DNA from: Phytophthora hibernalis
Lineage: Eukaryota; Oomycota; Peronosporomycetes; Peronosporales; Peronosporaceae
Length of the DNA: 64,000 bases
Reading direction: 5' to 3'
NCBI GenBank assembly: GCA_012656075.1
Contig: JAAKBF010000068.1
Location: 186,001-250,000, forward strand
The notes beneath the pieces were generated by a model that had not been told where the DNA came from, searched no databases, and saw only the letters and a list, made by a program, of their open reading frames with translations. Below are positions 1 through 9,556 of the stretch, one piece after another. Position numbers and translations under genes: made by a program. Every line of letters begins with the position of its first letter. Within the stretch, counting starts at the first letter, position 1.

Positions 1-315
1 GCAGGTCCGCGCTTCGAGACCAAGTCCGAGGTGCGCTTCTTCGCGCAGTTCGGCCAGCTCATCGGCATGACGGGCGCCAACGAGGCCGAGCTGCTCAACG
101 AGCTGCGTGTGCCCTTCGCCATGTTCTCCATCGTGGACAACCTGGCCAACGGCATGGGGCCGCCGCTCACGCTCGAAGCCTTCAAGGCCACACAGAAGGC
201 CAACGCTGATGAGATGGAGCGTGCCGTCGTCCACGTGCTGGATGATCTGGCCAACAAAAGGTGCTGGCGGCATTCGCCACTACGTCTTGAAAATGAAAAA
301 ACAACAAGCCCCTAG
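1..315 (+). CDS. MTAP/PNP-family nucleoside phosphorylase, 3' end (partial)
   Basis: The frame is open from base 1, so the gene starts left of the window; the stop is TAG at 313-315. The first residues read AGPRFETKSEV, followed by an IGMTGANEAELL segment. These match the GPRFET and GMT..PE motifs that form the nucleoside-binding pocket of trimeric purine nucleoside phosphorylases and methylthioadenosine phosphorylases. The family cleaves (methylthio)purine nucleosides with phosphate in purine and methionine salvage, usually in the cytosol. The following NGMG..LTLEAF..TQKAN stretch fits the C-terminal helices. Only about 104 residues are present, so MTAP and PNP cannot be separated. The last 20 or so residues look less conserved. 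Confidence 0.75.
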   Translation, partial: AGPRFETKSEVRFFAQFGQLIGMTGANEAELLNELRVPFAMFSIVDNLANGMGPPLTLEAFKATQKANADEMERAVVHVLDDLANKRCWRHSPLRLENEKTTSP

Positions 316-565
316 TCTGTAGTGGTTGCACTCAAGTCGGCAGCTCGGTCCTGAGTAAGCTAGCCACGCTCGAACCCCCGACTTAAATATCAACTGCGCT
401 TCTATCTCATATCCAACAAACAATACGCGCTTCTTGGATATCGCTGCACAGACAGAACCTTAGCTGCTGACGAAAAATTAATAGTAACATTTCGCTAATC
501 AAACATTTTCACTAGAAACCATGACATTTGGCTTCAACTGTCACAATTTGAATTGTTTCACCAAG

Positions 566-1012
566 ATGGCACAGGACAAGTCGGACGTGGCGTTCATGCG
601 CCTGGCCATCGCGGAGGCGCATCGCTCACAGCCGTCCGAGAATGCCTACTGCGTGGGCTGCGTCGTGGTGCGCGACGGCCACGTACTGAGCGCCGGCTTC
701 TCGCGCGAACTGCCGGGCAACACGCACGCGGAGCAGGTGGCGCTGCACAAATTGGGCTTCCAGGCGCAGGGAGCCACTGTGTACACGACCATGGAGCCGT
801 GCAGCACGCGCGTGTCGGGTAACGTCCCGTGCGTGCAGAGCTGCCTCCGTGCGGGGGTGACACGGGTGGTGATCGGGGTCATGGAGCCAAAGACGTTCGT
901 GCTGTGCGAGGGGGTCAAGCTGCTCCAGGACGCGGGCGTGGACGTCGAACTGCTCAAGGGACTCGAGGCCGACTGCCTCGCCCCCAATGCCCATCTCAAC
1001 CTCGTCTTCTAG
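566..1012 (+). CDS. RibD/CDA-type zinc deaminase domain protein
   Basis: A 148-residue protein with the cytidine-deaminase-like zinc site: THAEQVAL (zinc His and catalytic Glu) followed by TTMEPCS and a second Cys in the NVPCVQSC stretch. The spacing resembles the pyrimidine deaminase half of RibD and fungal DRAP deaminase Rib2, which deaminate the pyrimidine intermediate in riboflavin synthesis. The reductase half is absent, so this is a stand-alone deaminase. Another member of the tRNA/nucleotide deaminase superfamily cannot be excluded. The frame extends upstream to an ATG at 521. ATG 566 is preferred because it has a good context (ccaagATGG) and because an FPR-like CAATTT lies at 543-548, which suggests transcription begins near there. 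Confidence 0.72.
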   Translation: MAQDKSDVAFMRLAIAEAHRSQPSENAYCVGCVVVRDGHVLSAGFSRELPGNTHAEQVALHKLGFQAQGATVYTTMEPCSTRVSGNVPCVQSCLRAGVTRVVIGVMEPKTFVLCEGVKLLQDAGVDVELLKGLEADCLAPNAHLNLVF

Positions 1013-1163
1013 ACGTGGACTAGTAATTTGATGGTTGGAGGCACTTCTCCATCATCAGGATGGATTGTTGATGTGAGTTCAATCAGAGCCCCTCTTTCAC
1101 TTTTCACTCCTTCAGAGTACGACTAACAATGTTGGAACTGCAAGTGAAGCATAAGCTCTTATT

Positions 1164-1180
1164 TCATTCCTCATTTTGTG
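1164..1180 (+). promoter_or_regulatory. Oomycete Inr + FPR core promoter
   Basis: The sequence TCATTCCTCATTTTGTG matches the oomycete initiator plus flanking promoter region consensus (TCAYTYYNCAWTTTNYY) at 16 of 17 positions. It lies 43 nt upstream of the ATG of the glycine-rich secreted protein, the usual spacing. It also places the upstream ATG at 1129 outside the transcript. Confidence 0.8.
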
Positions 1181-1222
1181 AGCTCCAGAGCACCCGACTT
1201 CTTCCACACCACCAACGGAACT

Positions 1223-2247
1223 ATGAAGAGCGCCACTGCATTCGCTGCCATCCTTGCACTGGGTCTCTTTGTCACCTCGGACGCAGCGCAAACTACGCCT
1301 GCGCTTGCGGCTTCATCAGCCACCGAAGACGCCGACGAGCATAGGAAGATGCACCGCCACGTCAAGAAAGTCAAGAAGATCGCCATTCCGGTCCCTGTGG
1401 AAGTGCCGCAGTTCATCCCCGTCCCTGTGGAGGTTCCGTCCGCAGTGGTGGCGAGCTCCAACACTGCCGTCATCGCTCCTTCGAACAACATCGTTGCACC
1501 GGGCCCTGGCGTCGTTGCCCCTGGTGCCCCTGGTGCTCCTGGTGCTGGTGGTCCTGGTGGACCCGGTGCTCCTGGCGGACCTGTGACACCTTCCCCGACG
1601 ACTGTGCGCGGACGCCCAGCGGCAACCCCTGCAGCTACAGTGACCGGTAGATCGAGGTCACGCCAGCACCGACGAGTTTTGCCAATACTGATGCCACTGG
1701 AGCGGAGCAACCCGGAGCAGCTGCAGCACCTGTGCAAAATGGTGGACTTGGCGGAGCTGGGATTCCGGCCTCAGCTAGAATCGCAGGCAACAACAACGGA
1801 CTCGGTGCTGGAGTTGGACCGGGCGGTGCGGGCGGGTTCCCTTCGAGCGGTGGTGGCTTTGGCGGAAACCAAATGGGTGGTCTGGGCGCTGGCTTTGGTG
1901 GAAACCGCATGGGCGGTGGCGGCATGTTTGGCGGTGCTGGTGCTGGTGGCGCTGGTGGTGCTGGACTTGGCGGCCTCAATGGTGGAGGTGGCGGCATGTT
2001 CGGCGGTGCTGGCGGCGCCGCGGGTACTGGACTTGGCGGCTTCAATGGTGGCGGTGGTCAACAAATGGGTCTTGGTCCGCAAGGTGGCAATGCGTTCGGT
2101 GGTGTCGGCGGCCAAGGTGCGATGGGGAACTTCGGCCAGGCTGGCGGTGCCAACGGATTCGGTGGTGCGGCTGGAGGCCAAACTCGCGTTGGAGGTGGCG
2201 CGCCGGGTGGGAGCGGATTCGGAGGAGGCTTTAATCGTCGCGGTTGA
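1223..2247 (+). CDS. Secreted glycine-rich protein
   Basis: ATG 1223 starts a typical signal peptide (MKSATAFAAILALGLFVTSDA). Next come a short basic region, two PVPVEVP motifs, a Gly/Pro/Ala-rich segment and then about 170 residues of GGxG-type repeats (GGGMFGGAG, GGLNGGGG, GGFNGGGG), ending at TGA 2245-2247. No catalytic domain is visible. A cell-wall or extracellular structural role is inferred from composition. The reading frame changes by -1 between about 1600 and 1680. This could be a very short intron (GT at 1604 to AG at 1650) or a lost base, for example in the T-run at 1677-1680. A near-consensus Inr/FPR promoter sits directly upstream. Confidence 0.68.
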
Positions 2248-2668
2248 TGACATCTTGTAGCTCATTGTTCATGTTCATGTAGCTTCTCCAACAATACTCG
2301 AAAAAGCACCATTGGAATTTTTGTCAAAGCAACTCCTTGCTTCTTACGTAGTACTTCGAAGTATTTCGCTTTGAAGGACACTGTACTTCGAAGAACTTGC
2401 AGTTGGCTGAAAGATATCGTACTTTGATAATGGCAATGCTTTGATGAGGGCACCCCGTTCAGATTCTGGTGCCTGCGATGTGGCTTCGATCAACACATCG
2501 CTCATTTCGGTTGTAGACGTATAATAGATCATGGTAAACGAAATTCCACTTGGAATGCATAATTCTTCCACGGGAAATGCTTAATCAAACAAACCCGGTG
2601 GATGTGTGATGCGCGCTAGCAGGCTTGCCACCCCAGTGTATCCTGCGGATGACCCAAACCATACTTCA
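2248..2668. other. Intergenic, convergent gene ends
   Basis: No gene is supported here. The region separates the 3' ends of the glycine-rich gene and the SANT-PHD gene. It holds a perfect palindrome TACTTCGAAGTA at 2352-2363, with a partial copy about 35 bp further on. The same 12-mer recurs at 34069 and 47518. Confidence 0.6.
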
Positions 2669-4066
2669 TCAGCGTATAGCGGCAGACTGCACGATGGTGC
2701 TTTTCATGCCGACGTGACGCCGGCGTTTTCGACTAGAAGAGGCAGACTCCAGTTGCAGAGGCATTACTCCTTTGCGGAGAGCTTCAGGGGGACTGCTCAG
2801 ATATTCCAGGGAGCGCAACGGCGAAGCGTGGCGAGACCGACCAATACTTACTTCAACTTTTGCGTACTGCTGCTTCCGTTTTTTCAAAGGCGTCGTGACG
2901 CCATATTTCGGTGAAAGCGCTTGGAACACTTTGGCAGCACCACCGTCGGAATCCGACTCGGTCGTTATATCGCTGACGGCATCATTCGGACTCAAGTCGT
3001 CGGTGCTGAGATGACCAGATATTTTCTTGGGCTTCATGCTTGCCGTCGGTGCCCTCTTCTTGGTCGTCGGATTTTTAACTATAACCACAGTCTTCTTCTC
3101 AACAGCGCAAGCTTGGCTAGTTGCCGGGAAGTTACTCTTTTCTTTCAGATTGCTGCCATCTGGCCTTGTCTTCGGTCTAGCAGGGGTTTTGAGGAACCCG
3201 GGCTCGGAACGTTCACATGGTTCCGCTGTTTGGCAAGCGGGGTTCTAGGGGCTGCATCTCGACAATTTGAGCAGAACCAGTCACCCTCGGGGACATCTAA
3301 CAGAGCAGGTCGCACACAGTTGAGGTGGAACGCTCGCTCGCAGCCGTCGCAACACAGTAGTTTGCCGCCCTTTACGCAGTTTTCACAGTACTCGTTGTGC
3401 TGGTCTGCAGCGGGGCGGGGGTGAGCGAGCCGCTGAGCTTCCTGCTTTCTCTTCTTCTCCCACTGACGTTCATGCCACTGTCCATACTCGGGCGTCTTCT
3501 TCCACAAGTAAAATTTGCTCACTGCCTCTCGAGTTGTCACCGTCCGACCCATCCGTCGCTGTTCATTCACAAGAGAATGAGTCAGCTACGACCTACCGGT
3601 ACTAAAGTAGTTCAAAGTCTTGGTCCTGATCCTAATTACCTTGACGAGATGGAACTTTTTGCCATGTCGATCCATGGCCCTCTCAAATATAAATTTGTGG
3701 ATCTGTTCCGCCTGTTCTCGTTTCAGTTTTTCTCGCGACGAGCTTCGTGAATGATGTCCACTGCTCGAGGCACGTCATAGTCCCCCTTGAACAAACTTTG
3801 CAGCACCTAATAACATGGCAAAAGTATTGAGCAATGCGATCTGCAACGCACTTGCAAAGCATCTCATTTTACCATCTCTGTCTCTTTCGGCCAAGCATAC
3901 GTTTGGACGAATTCCGCGACTTCATTGGGGAAAGTTTTGGTCGCCCACCGTCACGCCAGCCCCACCGTTGCTGGTACTGGGGCTCGAAGTGCGTCTTATT
4001 GCGCTGTTGGTTCTCGATAGACAGCATCGTCGGGATCTCCGCGCGGATATTGGCGCCTTTCGCCAT
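2669..4066 (-). CDS. SANT-PHD chromatin protein, paralogue A (frame-broken)
   Basis: Three exons on the minus strand, about 4066-3873, 3806-3640 and 3558-2669, with GT..AG introns of 66 and 81 nt at the same places as in the neighbouring paralogue. The protein has an N-terminal ELM2-like stretch, a SANT-type motif (HGKKFHLVK ... SKFYLWKKTPEY) and a PHD finger (CENC ... CCDGC ... HLNC ... CSNC) followed by an Arg/Lys- and Ser-rich tail. ELM2-SANT proteins act in histone deacetylase complexes; PHD fingers read histone H3 tails. Three single-base frame changes occur, at runs 3927-3930, 3727-3731 and 3183-3190, each fixed by one extra base. Either the gene is decaying or, more likely given the pattern across this window, the sequence has indel errors. 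Confidence 0.72.
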
Positions 4067-4339
4067 TTCGCGATTTGATCAATTGACGCTGATTTTTTTC
4101 TTGGGTGGGTTGGGTGGCTGTTTATCCCGTTGAGAAATGAATGAATAACTCTGTCGCACCTGTTTCTAGCACGAAAAACGGATAATCGTGGAGTTGCTCG
4201 TCAATCGATGACATTCTACGGTACCAATCTACCAATAGCTGAGAGGATGATGTTCTAGCTCATGGCCACGTTGAAGCCTGTTTGCAGATGAACTTCATCA
4301 ATTACAAAAAGCAACAACTAATTCCACGATCGACTTTGC

Positions 4340-5756
4340 TCAGCTGTCGAAGCGAGACGGAGGAATTCGGCGTGGCGCGAGGATCTTCCGTTGACGCTTT
4401 CTACCGGATCCCGGTCTTTCCACTTGTACGGGCGGCACTCGTCTTACCTCAGTAGGAGAGTGTTCCACCGGTCTGGTTGTCGCTACACGTAATAACCCAC
4501 TACTGGGTTGGACGTCTGCTTCTGAGGGCTGATTTTGAGCAGCAACGTCCACCGTTGGGGTAGACTTTCGTTCTTGGTTGCTGATGTCGACTCCACATGA
4601 AGCCGACGGAATTTTGGCGCTGATACTATCAGACTCGTTGTCTGTGAGGCTTCCGACGTTACCGGCGTTCGAGCCCAACTCGTCCGTACTCGGAAAATCG
4701 GACGAGTTGCCGCCGTGCTCGCTGGCCATTTCGTCGCTAGAAGCCGCGTCCTCGTCAGAGTTTTGCTCATCACTTTCCTCCTGACTGTTCCCGTCTGTCA
4801 TGCATTCTATCAACGTGCGCGGGACACCAGGGAAAGGAACGCACATCTGACAGTAGCCGTTGTCATCACTCGGGACCATCGTGGGCTTCGGTCCGCCGAA
4901 CACCTCCTGGCAGTACTGGCAGTACCAGTCTTCGTCTCTGCTGGGCACCTTCGTGATCGGCGGTTGGACGCAGCTGAAGTGGTAGGCCCGAGTACAGCCA
5001 TCACAGCAGAGCAATTTGCCTCCAGCGGCGCACAGTTCGCAGTGCTTATTGTGATAGCGCAGAGAGGCCTGCGTCTCTGCATTTTCCTCCTCCACGCCCC
5101 ATTGGCGCAGAAGCTCCGCCTCCTTCCTTTTCTGCCTAGTCTTCTTGGCCGTCTGGCGTCGCCTCCACTCCTTATACTCCGTCGTGCGTTTCCACAAATA
5201 ATACTTACTCACCACTTCTCGCGTCAACACTTTCTGCCCCAGTGCTTGCTAAACCACCAAACATTTGCACCACCAACCATGATGTTCGTGACATTTGCAG
5301 CATATTTGCAAGCAGCACGCACCTTCACACGGTGAAACTTCTTGCCGTGCGTCTCGACTGCAGTCTTGAAGGCTTCTGGTTGCAGTCGCTCGTTCCGATC
5401 GCTCTGCGTTTTGAGTCGCTCCCTGCGAGACGAAAGCAGCAGTTGCACAGCATTGGGCAGGTCGAACCCACCGTCAAAAAGACACTGGAGCGCCTGCAAA
5501 AGCGTTGCATCATGCTGTTAACCTTTCGCATTGCAACGTGCATATTTACAGTCGAACAGACCACTTCCGTCTCTTTGAGCCACGCGAATTCCGTCAAAAA
5601 CTCCTGCACGTCTTCCGGCGACAGCAGGCGCGCGGCGTCCTCGGTCTGTCGCTCGCCCCAGCGCTGGCGACAACGCGGCGTGTACGTCAACGCGTTGCGC
5701 TGCTCCGTCGACAGCAGCGGCGGGATCTTGGCTCGACCTGCAGCATCCGATACCAT
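4340..5756 (-). CDS. ELM2/SANT-like PHD-finger protein, paralogue B
   Basis: Exons 5756-5565, 5493-5323 and 5233-4340 give 418 residues in an unbroken frame. The introns are 71 nt (or 68, if the donor is 3 nt later) and 89 nt, with donors GTGGTC (or GTCTGT) and GTGCGT and acceptors TTTTGCAG and GGGGCAG. An ELM2-like N-terminus (residues 1-80) leads into a SANT domain (about 105-146: FKTAVETHGKKFHRVK, then SKYYLWKRTTEY). A canonical C4HC3 PHD finger follows (about 186-229: CELC, CDGC, HFSC, CQYC), then an acidic Ser-rich region and a basic C-terminus. The SANT-PHD combination suggests a histone-tail-reading co-repressor subunit in the nucleus. It is a tandem duplicate of the gene at 2669-4066. 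I see no ATG further upstream that is better. Confidence 0.82.
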
Positions 5757-6448
5757 CGCGATTGAATTTTGTTTTGGTCACTTTTGGTCTACTTGTATTA
5801 TTTTTTAGTGCCATCGATCGTTTTTGACCTGACACAAATTATTATTTTTAGTCCCATCAATATCCAGGTTAACCGGATTCAGATACCGTAGATCCCAACA
5901 ACGTTGCCGTTGCTTCAACGGTATGAAGATTGCCATGGATAAAGCTGGGAAAGGTTTTGTGATGCCGACAGGCGATATTAATACCATTGCGGCGAGGCGA
6001 TTAGTGAGCATTGCTCACTGATCAAGAATTGGTTTCACGAAGCAAGCCGAAATATCCTCGCACTGCAACCAAGGATTGCAACGAAAGGATTGGCGTCACC
6101 ACCGTTCAAGTTACCTGAGAGGCGTCCAGCGACGTCTAATTTCAAATCGCGAAACCCCACGTGTCGGTCACATTGAGTCGGTCGTGCATCTAGCCTCTTG
6201 ATCCAAGAACTCTTGGTCACCAGTCCAGCAGCGCGCGTGTGCCCTTGAGTGTTTGAGTGAGGCGAAATCTGACGACTCACTTCAAGCAAGCGACTTACTC
6301 ACCGCAAGCGGACCGTTCCGGACTTCGACGCTTTTGTTTCCACCCTCTACGTTTACGCAACCTTGCTGAACCACGTGCTTCAGCAGGGTGTCTTCATTTT
6401 CATCTCCCTTCTAGCCCCGCAGTTCGAAACAACCCGAGCTTGGAGACC
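5757..6448. other. Intergenic between divergent genes
   Basis: This is the upstream region shared by the minus-strand PHD gene and the plus-strand bZIP gene. No gene is supported. An Inr-like TCACTTC lies at 6277, 172 nt before the bZIP ATG, but without a matching FPR. Confidence 0.5.
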
Positions 6449-7333
6449 ATGATGATGTTCCAGTTCCACGCAACGACGATGCCAGCCGTGCCGCTGCTGA
6501 TGGACAAGCCTCAGGCCGTCACGCCCGACGAGGAGTCGAAGCAACGTCGGGAGCGTCGGCGCAAACAATGCCGCGTGAGCCAACGTCGCTATCGCGACAA
6601 AATGGTCTCGGCCGAATACAACCTCAAGTTGGACGTCAACAACCTGCGTGAGCATGTGCAGCGGCTGCGGGGCATGCGCGAGCTACTGGAGACCAAGATC
6701 TGGAGCTCCCGACTGGCACGCGAGGGCGCCGCTGTGAAAGCCGCCGAGCAGTACTACATCGTATTATCGCACGGACTCCACAACCCGGAGGCGGGCGGTG
6801 AGCGCGTTCAAAGGGGCTACGACATGCAGGTTGCCTTCGTCAAGGCGTTCATGGACCCGGACGTGCAGTTTGGCGACTCGCGCGGCGTCTCGGGTGTACT
6901 GAATCAGTGGCACCTGTATACGCAGTTCCACGCCAACTTGTCCGTTCGTATGCTGTCGGCCGAGGTTTGTGGCACGGAGGGGGCGCCCATCGTCGTGGCC
7001 AAGAGCATACTCGCTGTACGGCTGAACCGCGCGTCGATCGAGAACATGTTCCCGCACATCATTGCCAACGAGGAGCTCGTGCAGGTGCTACTGAGCCGCG
7101 ACATCGAGTACCCGACCTCCACCACATACGTGTTCAACGAGAGCATGCAAGTGGAGCGCCAGGACCTCGACGTCGACTTCATCGCCGGGATCAACAACCG
7201 TCTGGGTAGCACCTACGCTACCTCGCGCGTCATGCAGCGCGCACTCATTTCGGACTGCTGTAAGCTCGGCCAAGCGTCTCCCAGCGAAGAGGCCGTGGAC
7301 TCGAAGCTTGACCTGGCCTACATTATGTCTTAG
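6449..7333 (+). CDS. bZIP transcription factor, oomycete type
   Basis: A 294-residue protein. Residues 31-51 form a bZIP basic region (RRERRRKQCRVSQRRYRDK) followed by a leucine-containing coiled coil with weak heptads to about residue 80. In classical bZIPs the position before the invariant region is Asn; here it is Cys (KQCRVSQRRYR), a substitution described for many Phytophthora bZIPs. The C-terminal 200 residues are a conserved ligand-like region (FGDSRGV, QWHLYTQFHA) shared with the paralogue downstream, of unknown function. The start was set at ATG 6449 (gaccATGATGATG); the frame is open further upstream but that part looks non-coding. It faces its paralogue tail to tail. Confidence 0.85.
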   Translation: MMMFQFHATTMPAVPLLMDKPQAVTPDEESKQRRERRRKQCRVSQRRYRDKMVSAEYNLKLDVNNLREHVQRLRGMRELLETKIWSSRLAREGAAVKAAEQYYIVLSHGLHNPEAGGERVQRGYDMQVAFVKAFMDPDVQFGDSRGVSGVLNQWHLYTQFHANLSVRMLSAEVCGTEGAPIVVAKSILAVRLNRASIENMFPHIIANEELVQVLLSRDIEYPTSTTYVFNESMQVERQDLDVDFIAGINNRLGSTYATSRVMQRALISDCCKLGQASPSEEAVDSKLDLAYIMS

Positions 7334-7648
7334 AGCGCCGTTTGTAGCCTACCAACTCCTATTAGCTTTTGCCCAGATCAGCTTTGTGTAGCACAATTTG
7401 CTTTCGTCCACCGCACACGAGATCTACTTTTTCGAACAACAATTTGAATGCGTGCGTGGATACCGTTCAGCAGCGAGGGTACCTACAGTAGAATTGTCCT
7501 CCGGGACTGTCAACCGAATGTCGCTAAGCACTTGAACATTGACATTATTTATTCCAATTTAGCTGTGAAATGCTGCCCAACAAGCACGCTGCCGTGTCCT
7601 GTCGTCTAGCTCACACCCAGATATACTTTACTCACTACTTATACAAAC
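7334..7648. other. Shared 3' intergenic of the bZIP pair
   Basis: This 315-bp spacer lies between two convergent stop codons. No open frame or repeat is supported. It must hold both polyadenylation regions. Confidence 0.5.
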
Positions 7649-8488
7649 TCAGGTCCTGGCGTATTCCAGCTCGCGCGCCACCATGCTGAGCTGTCGTCGG
7701 CCGTCCGACGTGTCATCCTCGACACTAGCACTCAACTTGGACCCATCTGTGAGCAGCGCACCTTGCAGCACGCGAGACGCGTCGACGGCACTACCCAACA
7801 AATTACTGATGCCGCCCAGGAAGTCCACCTCCCAGTCCAGCCGCTCGACCTGCGCGCGCTCATTGAACGAAAACGTGGTCTTCGTCCGGTATTCGACCAC
7901 GTGGTCAATCAGCAGCGGCGCGAGCTCCGGATCGTCCAGCGCGCGCGGGAATATTTTCTCGAGCGTCACGCGGTTCACGAGCACAGTGAGTGAGCCTTGC
8001 GTCACGACGACCGGCGAGTCCGTGGAACCAAAGACCTCGGCCGCCACGAAGCCGGTCTCGATCCACGCGTGGAACTGCGTGTAGCGGTGCCACTGTTCCA
8101 GCACGTCTTTGAGTCCGTGCGAGTCTCCGAACTGCACGTGGTCGTCGAGGAAGGCTCCGAGGAAGCCCAGCTGCATCTGGAAGCACTTGCGTACGTTGTC
8201 ACCACCGGCCTCTGGGTTGTGCAGCCCCTGCTCGAACACGGCGTAGTATTGCTCCACTGCCTTGAGCACCGCCGCGTTTTGCGCGAGCGAGGAACTCCAG
8301 AGTTTGGTCTGCAGCAATTCGCGCAGACCTTGGAGTGACTGCACGCTCTCGCGCAGACTGTTAACGTCCAGCTTGAGGTTGTACTCGGTCGAGCCTTTCT
8401 TGTCTCGGTAGCGACGTTGGCTCACGCGGCACTGTTTGCGTCGCCGCTCGAGCCGCGCGGTCTCATCGGATTGGGCCTGCTGGTCCAT
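7649..8488 (-). CDS. bZIP transcription factor, oomycete type (paralogue)
   Basis: A 279-residue protein paralogous to the one at 6449-7333. The basic region at residues 14-30 (LERRRKQCRVSQRRYRDK) again has Cys where classical bZIPs have Asn. The coiled coil and the long C-terminal region (NPEAGG, VQFGDSHG, HRYTQFHA) align along their whole length with the paralogue. The N-terminus is shorter. The minus-strand sequence just upstream contains TCATAAGCCATTTAACC, a partial Inr/FPR match ending a few bases before the ATG. It is expected to act in the nucleus as a homo- or heterodimer, possibly with its neighbour (inference). Confidence 0.84.
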   Translation of the reverse strand: MDQQAQSDETARLERRRKQCRVSQRRYRDKKGSTEYNLKLDVNSLRESVQSLQGLRELLQTKLWSSSLAQNAAVLKAVEQYYAVFEQGLHNPEAGGDNVRKCFQMQLGFLGAFLDDHVQFGDSHGLKDVLEQWHRYTQFHAWIETGFVAAEVFGSTDSPVVVTQGSLTVLVNRVTLEKIFPRALDDPELAPLLIDHVVEYRTKTTFSFNERAQVERLDWEVDFLGGISNLLGSAVDASRVLQGALLTDGSKLSASVEDDTSDGRRQLSMVARELEYART

Positions 8489-8905
8489 TGCCGGTTAAAT
8501 GGCTTATGAGGAGTAGCATCATGGAGGACTGGTTTTGGGTGCGAGAGACGCGCGCCGCTTGAAATTCGACTTCTACGTATCGTTTCGTTCGCTACGCGGC
8601 TAAAAATGTAGTTTCGGCAAAGAGATCTGACCGTTACGCAGGCGTGCTGCGTCTATAATTGTAGTTTTCGCAAAAAGGTTGAAGATAAAAAACTTATTTC
8701 AGTCCGACAGGCGGCTGACTCACTGGACTTACCTTTTGGATGAGCGTCATAGTTTTCAACGCTATGCTTCGGCGAAGCAAGCTGCCGTAGTGGTGGCGGC
8801 ACAAGTTTGGTGCTGGATAGACAGCAGTTTGCGCTTGGTGCGAGAGCTGTAGGAATTTACACCCAGAATCTACTACCGCTACTTGCGAAGGGCCAATGCA
8901 CTTAC
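8489..8905. other. Intergenic, possible downstream exon
   Basis: No firm gene. On the minus strand, an acceptor-like TTCCTACAG near 8853 and a donor-like AAAAGGTAAGT near 8735 bracket an open stretch. It could be a second exon of the secreted-protein candidate at 8906-9109. The reading frame joining them cannot be fixed from the sequence. Confidence 0.3.
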
Positions 8906-9109
8906 TCAGTGGAGACAGAAGCACGTGCCGCACCGCCCGGCCCAGAACTGCGCGTATCGTGTGCAGCGGCTCCCTTCGCGGGTATGTGCATTGGTGGTGG
9001 CGAGGGTGTTGCTACTGCTGGCGTACAGGTTGCCGTTGGCATTGACCAGCAGACCCAAAGACACGAGTGTCCCCAAAAGTAGAACGTGTTGCTTAGTATG
9101 AGGGCGCAT
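8906..9109 (-). CDS. Putative small secreted Cys-containing protein
   Basis: ATG 9109 opens a 67-residue frame that begins with a convincing signal peptide (MRPHTKQHVLLLGTLVSLGL, then LVNANG). The mature part has a Cys cluster near the end (RCTRYAQFWAGRCGTCFCLH). Third codon positions are GC-rich, as in neighbouring genes. The stop TGA is followed immediately by GTAAGT, so the frame may really continue through an intron, and a lost base could have created the stop. No named family is recognised. Small secreted Cys-rich proteins are common in oomycete secretomes, but the function here is unknown. Confidence 0.45.
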   Translation of the reverse strand: MRPHTKQHVLLLGTLVSLGLLVNANGNLYASSSNTLATTNAHTREGSRCTRYAQFWAGRCGTCFCLH

Positions 9110-9309
9110 AGGTGCGTGCTTCTGGCGTTGAAGCAAGATCCGGGTTCAAAAACTTTGCTGGATCGGCCGGAGTACAGAAGTTTTCCGGACGAGCTAGTAG
9201 CTCAGCTACTGAGCTGATACGCGCGGGGCCAAGCTAAGGTGACGGACAACGCCAGCCGTCGACTCCAATTGGTTTCATATTCATCTTTCCAGTCGCCACG
9301 ACACCCTTC

Positions 9310-9344
9310 GGACAGGACCCCTGGGATTCCCAGGGGTCCTGTCC
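9310..9344. repeat. Perfect 17-bp inverted repeat (hairpin)
   Basis: Arms GGACAGGACCCCTGGGA and its exact reverse complement are separated by a single T. It is a GC-rich, near-perfect palindrome of 35 bp lying in non-coding sequence between the secreted-protein candidate and the ALKBH1-like gene. Confidence 0.9.
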
Positions 9345-9556
9345 CCAGTGGGAAGGACGAACGCCTTGCTCGAATCAATGATGAACTCGAAGGAGTTCTA
9401 ATCCGTCGAGAGGATTGCTGAAACCCCGGCTCGCCAAGTGAAAGAATTCGGCTAACATTCGGCAGTCGTGTGTTTGCAAATGCGATCTTCTACAGTCGTC
9501 GCCAACTGATGAGTCGGGCGCCTTTCGTGTACAGGCCAACAAATCTCTATTCCCAG

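Noticed and set aside
1129..1344. ORF starting at ATG 1129
   Set aside because: It begins upstream of the near-perfect Inr/FPR at 1164 and overlaps the secreted-protein gene in another frame.
1171..1737. Long minus-strand frame opposite the glycine-rich gene
   Set aside because: It is the antisense of low-complexity GGx/PGA codons, and the plus strand has the signal peptide and promoter.
6257..6448. N-terminal extension of the first bZIP
   Set aside because: The start is not an ATG, the composition is not protein-like, and the paralogue has no such extension.
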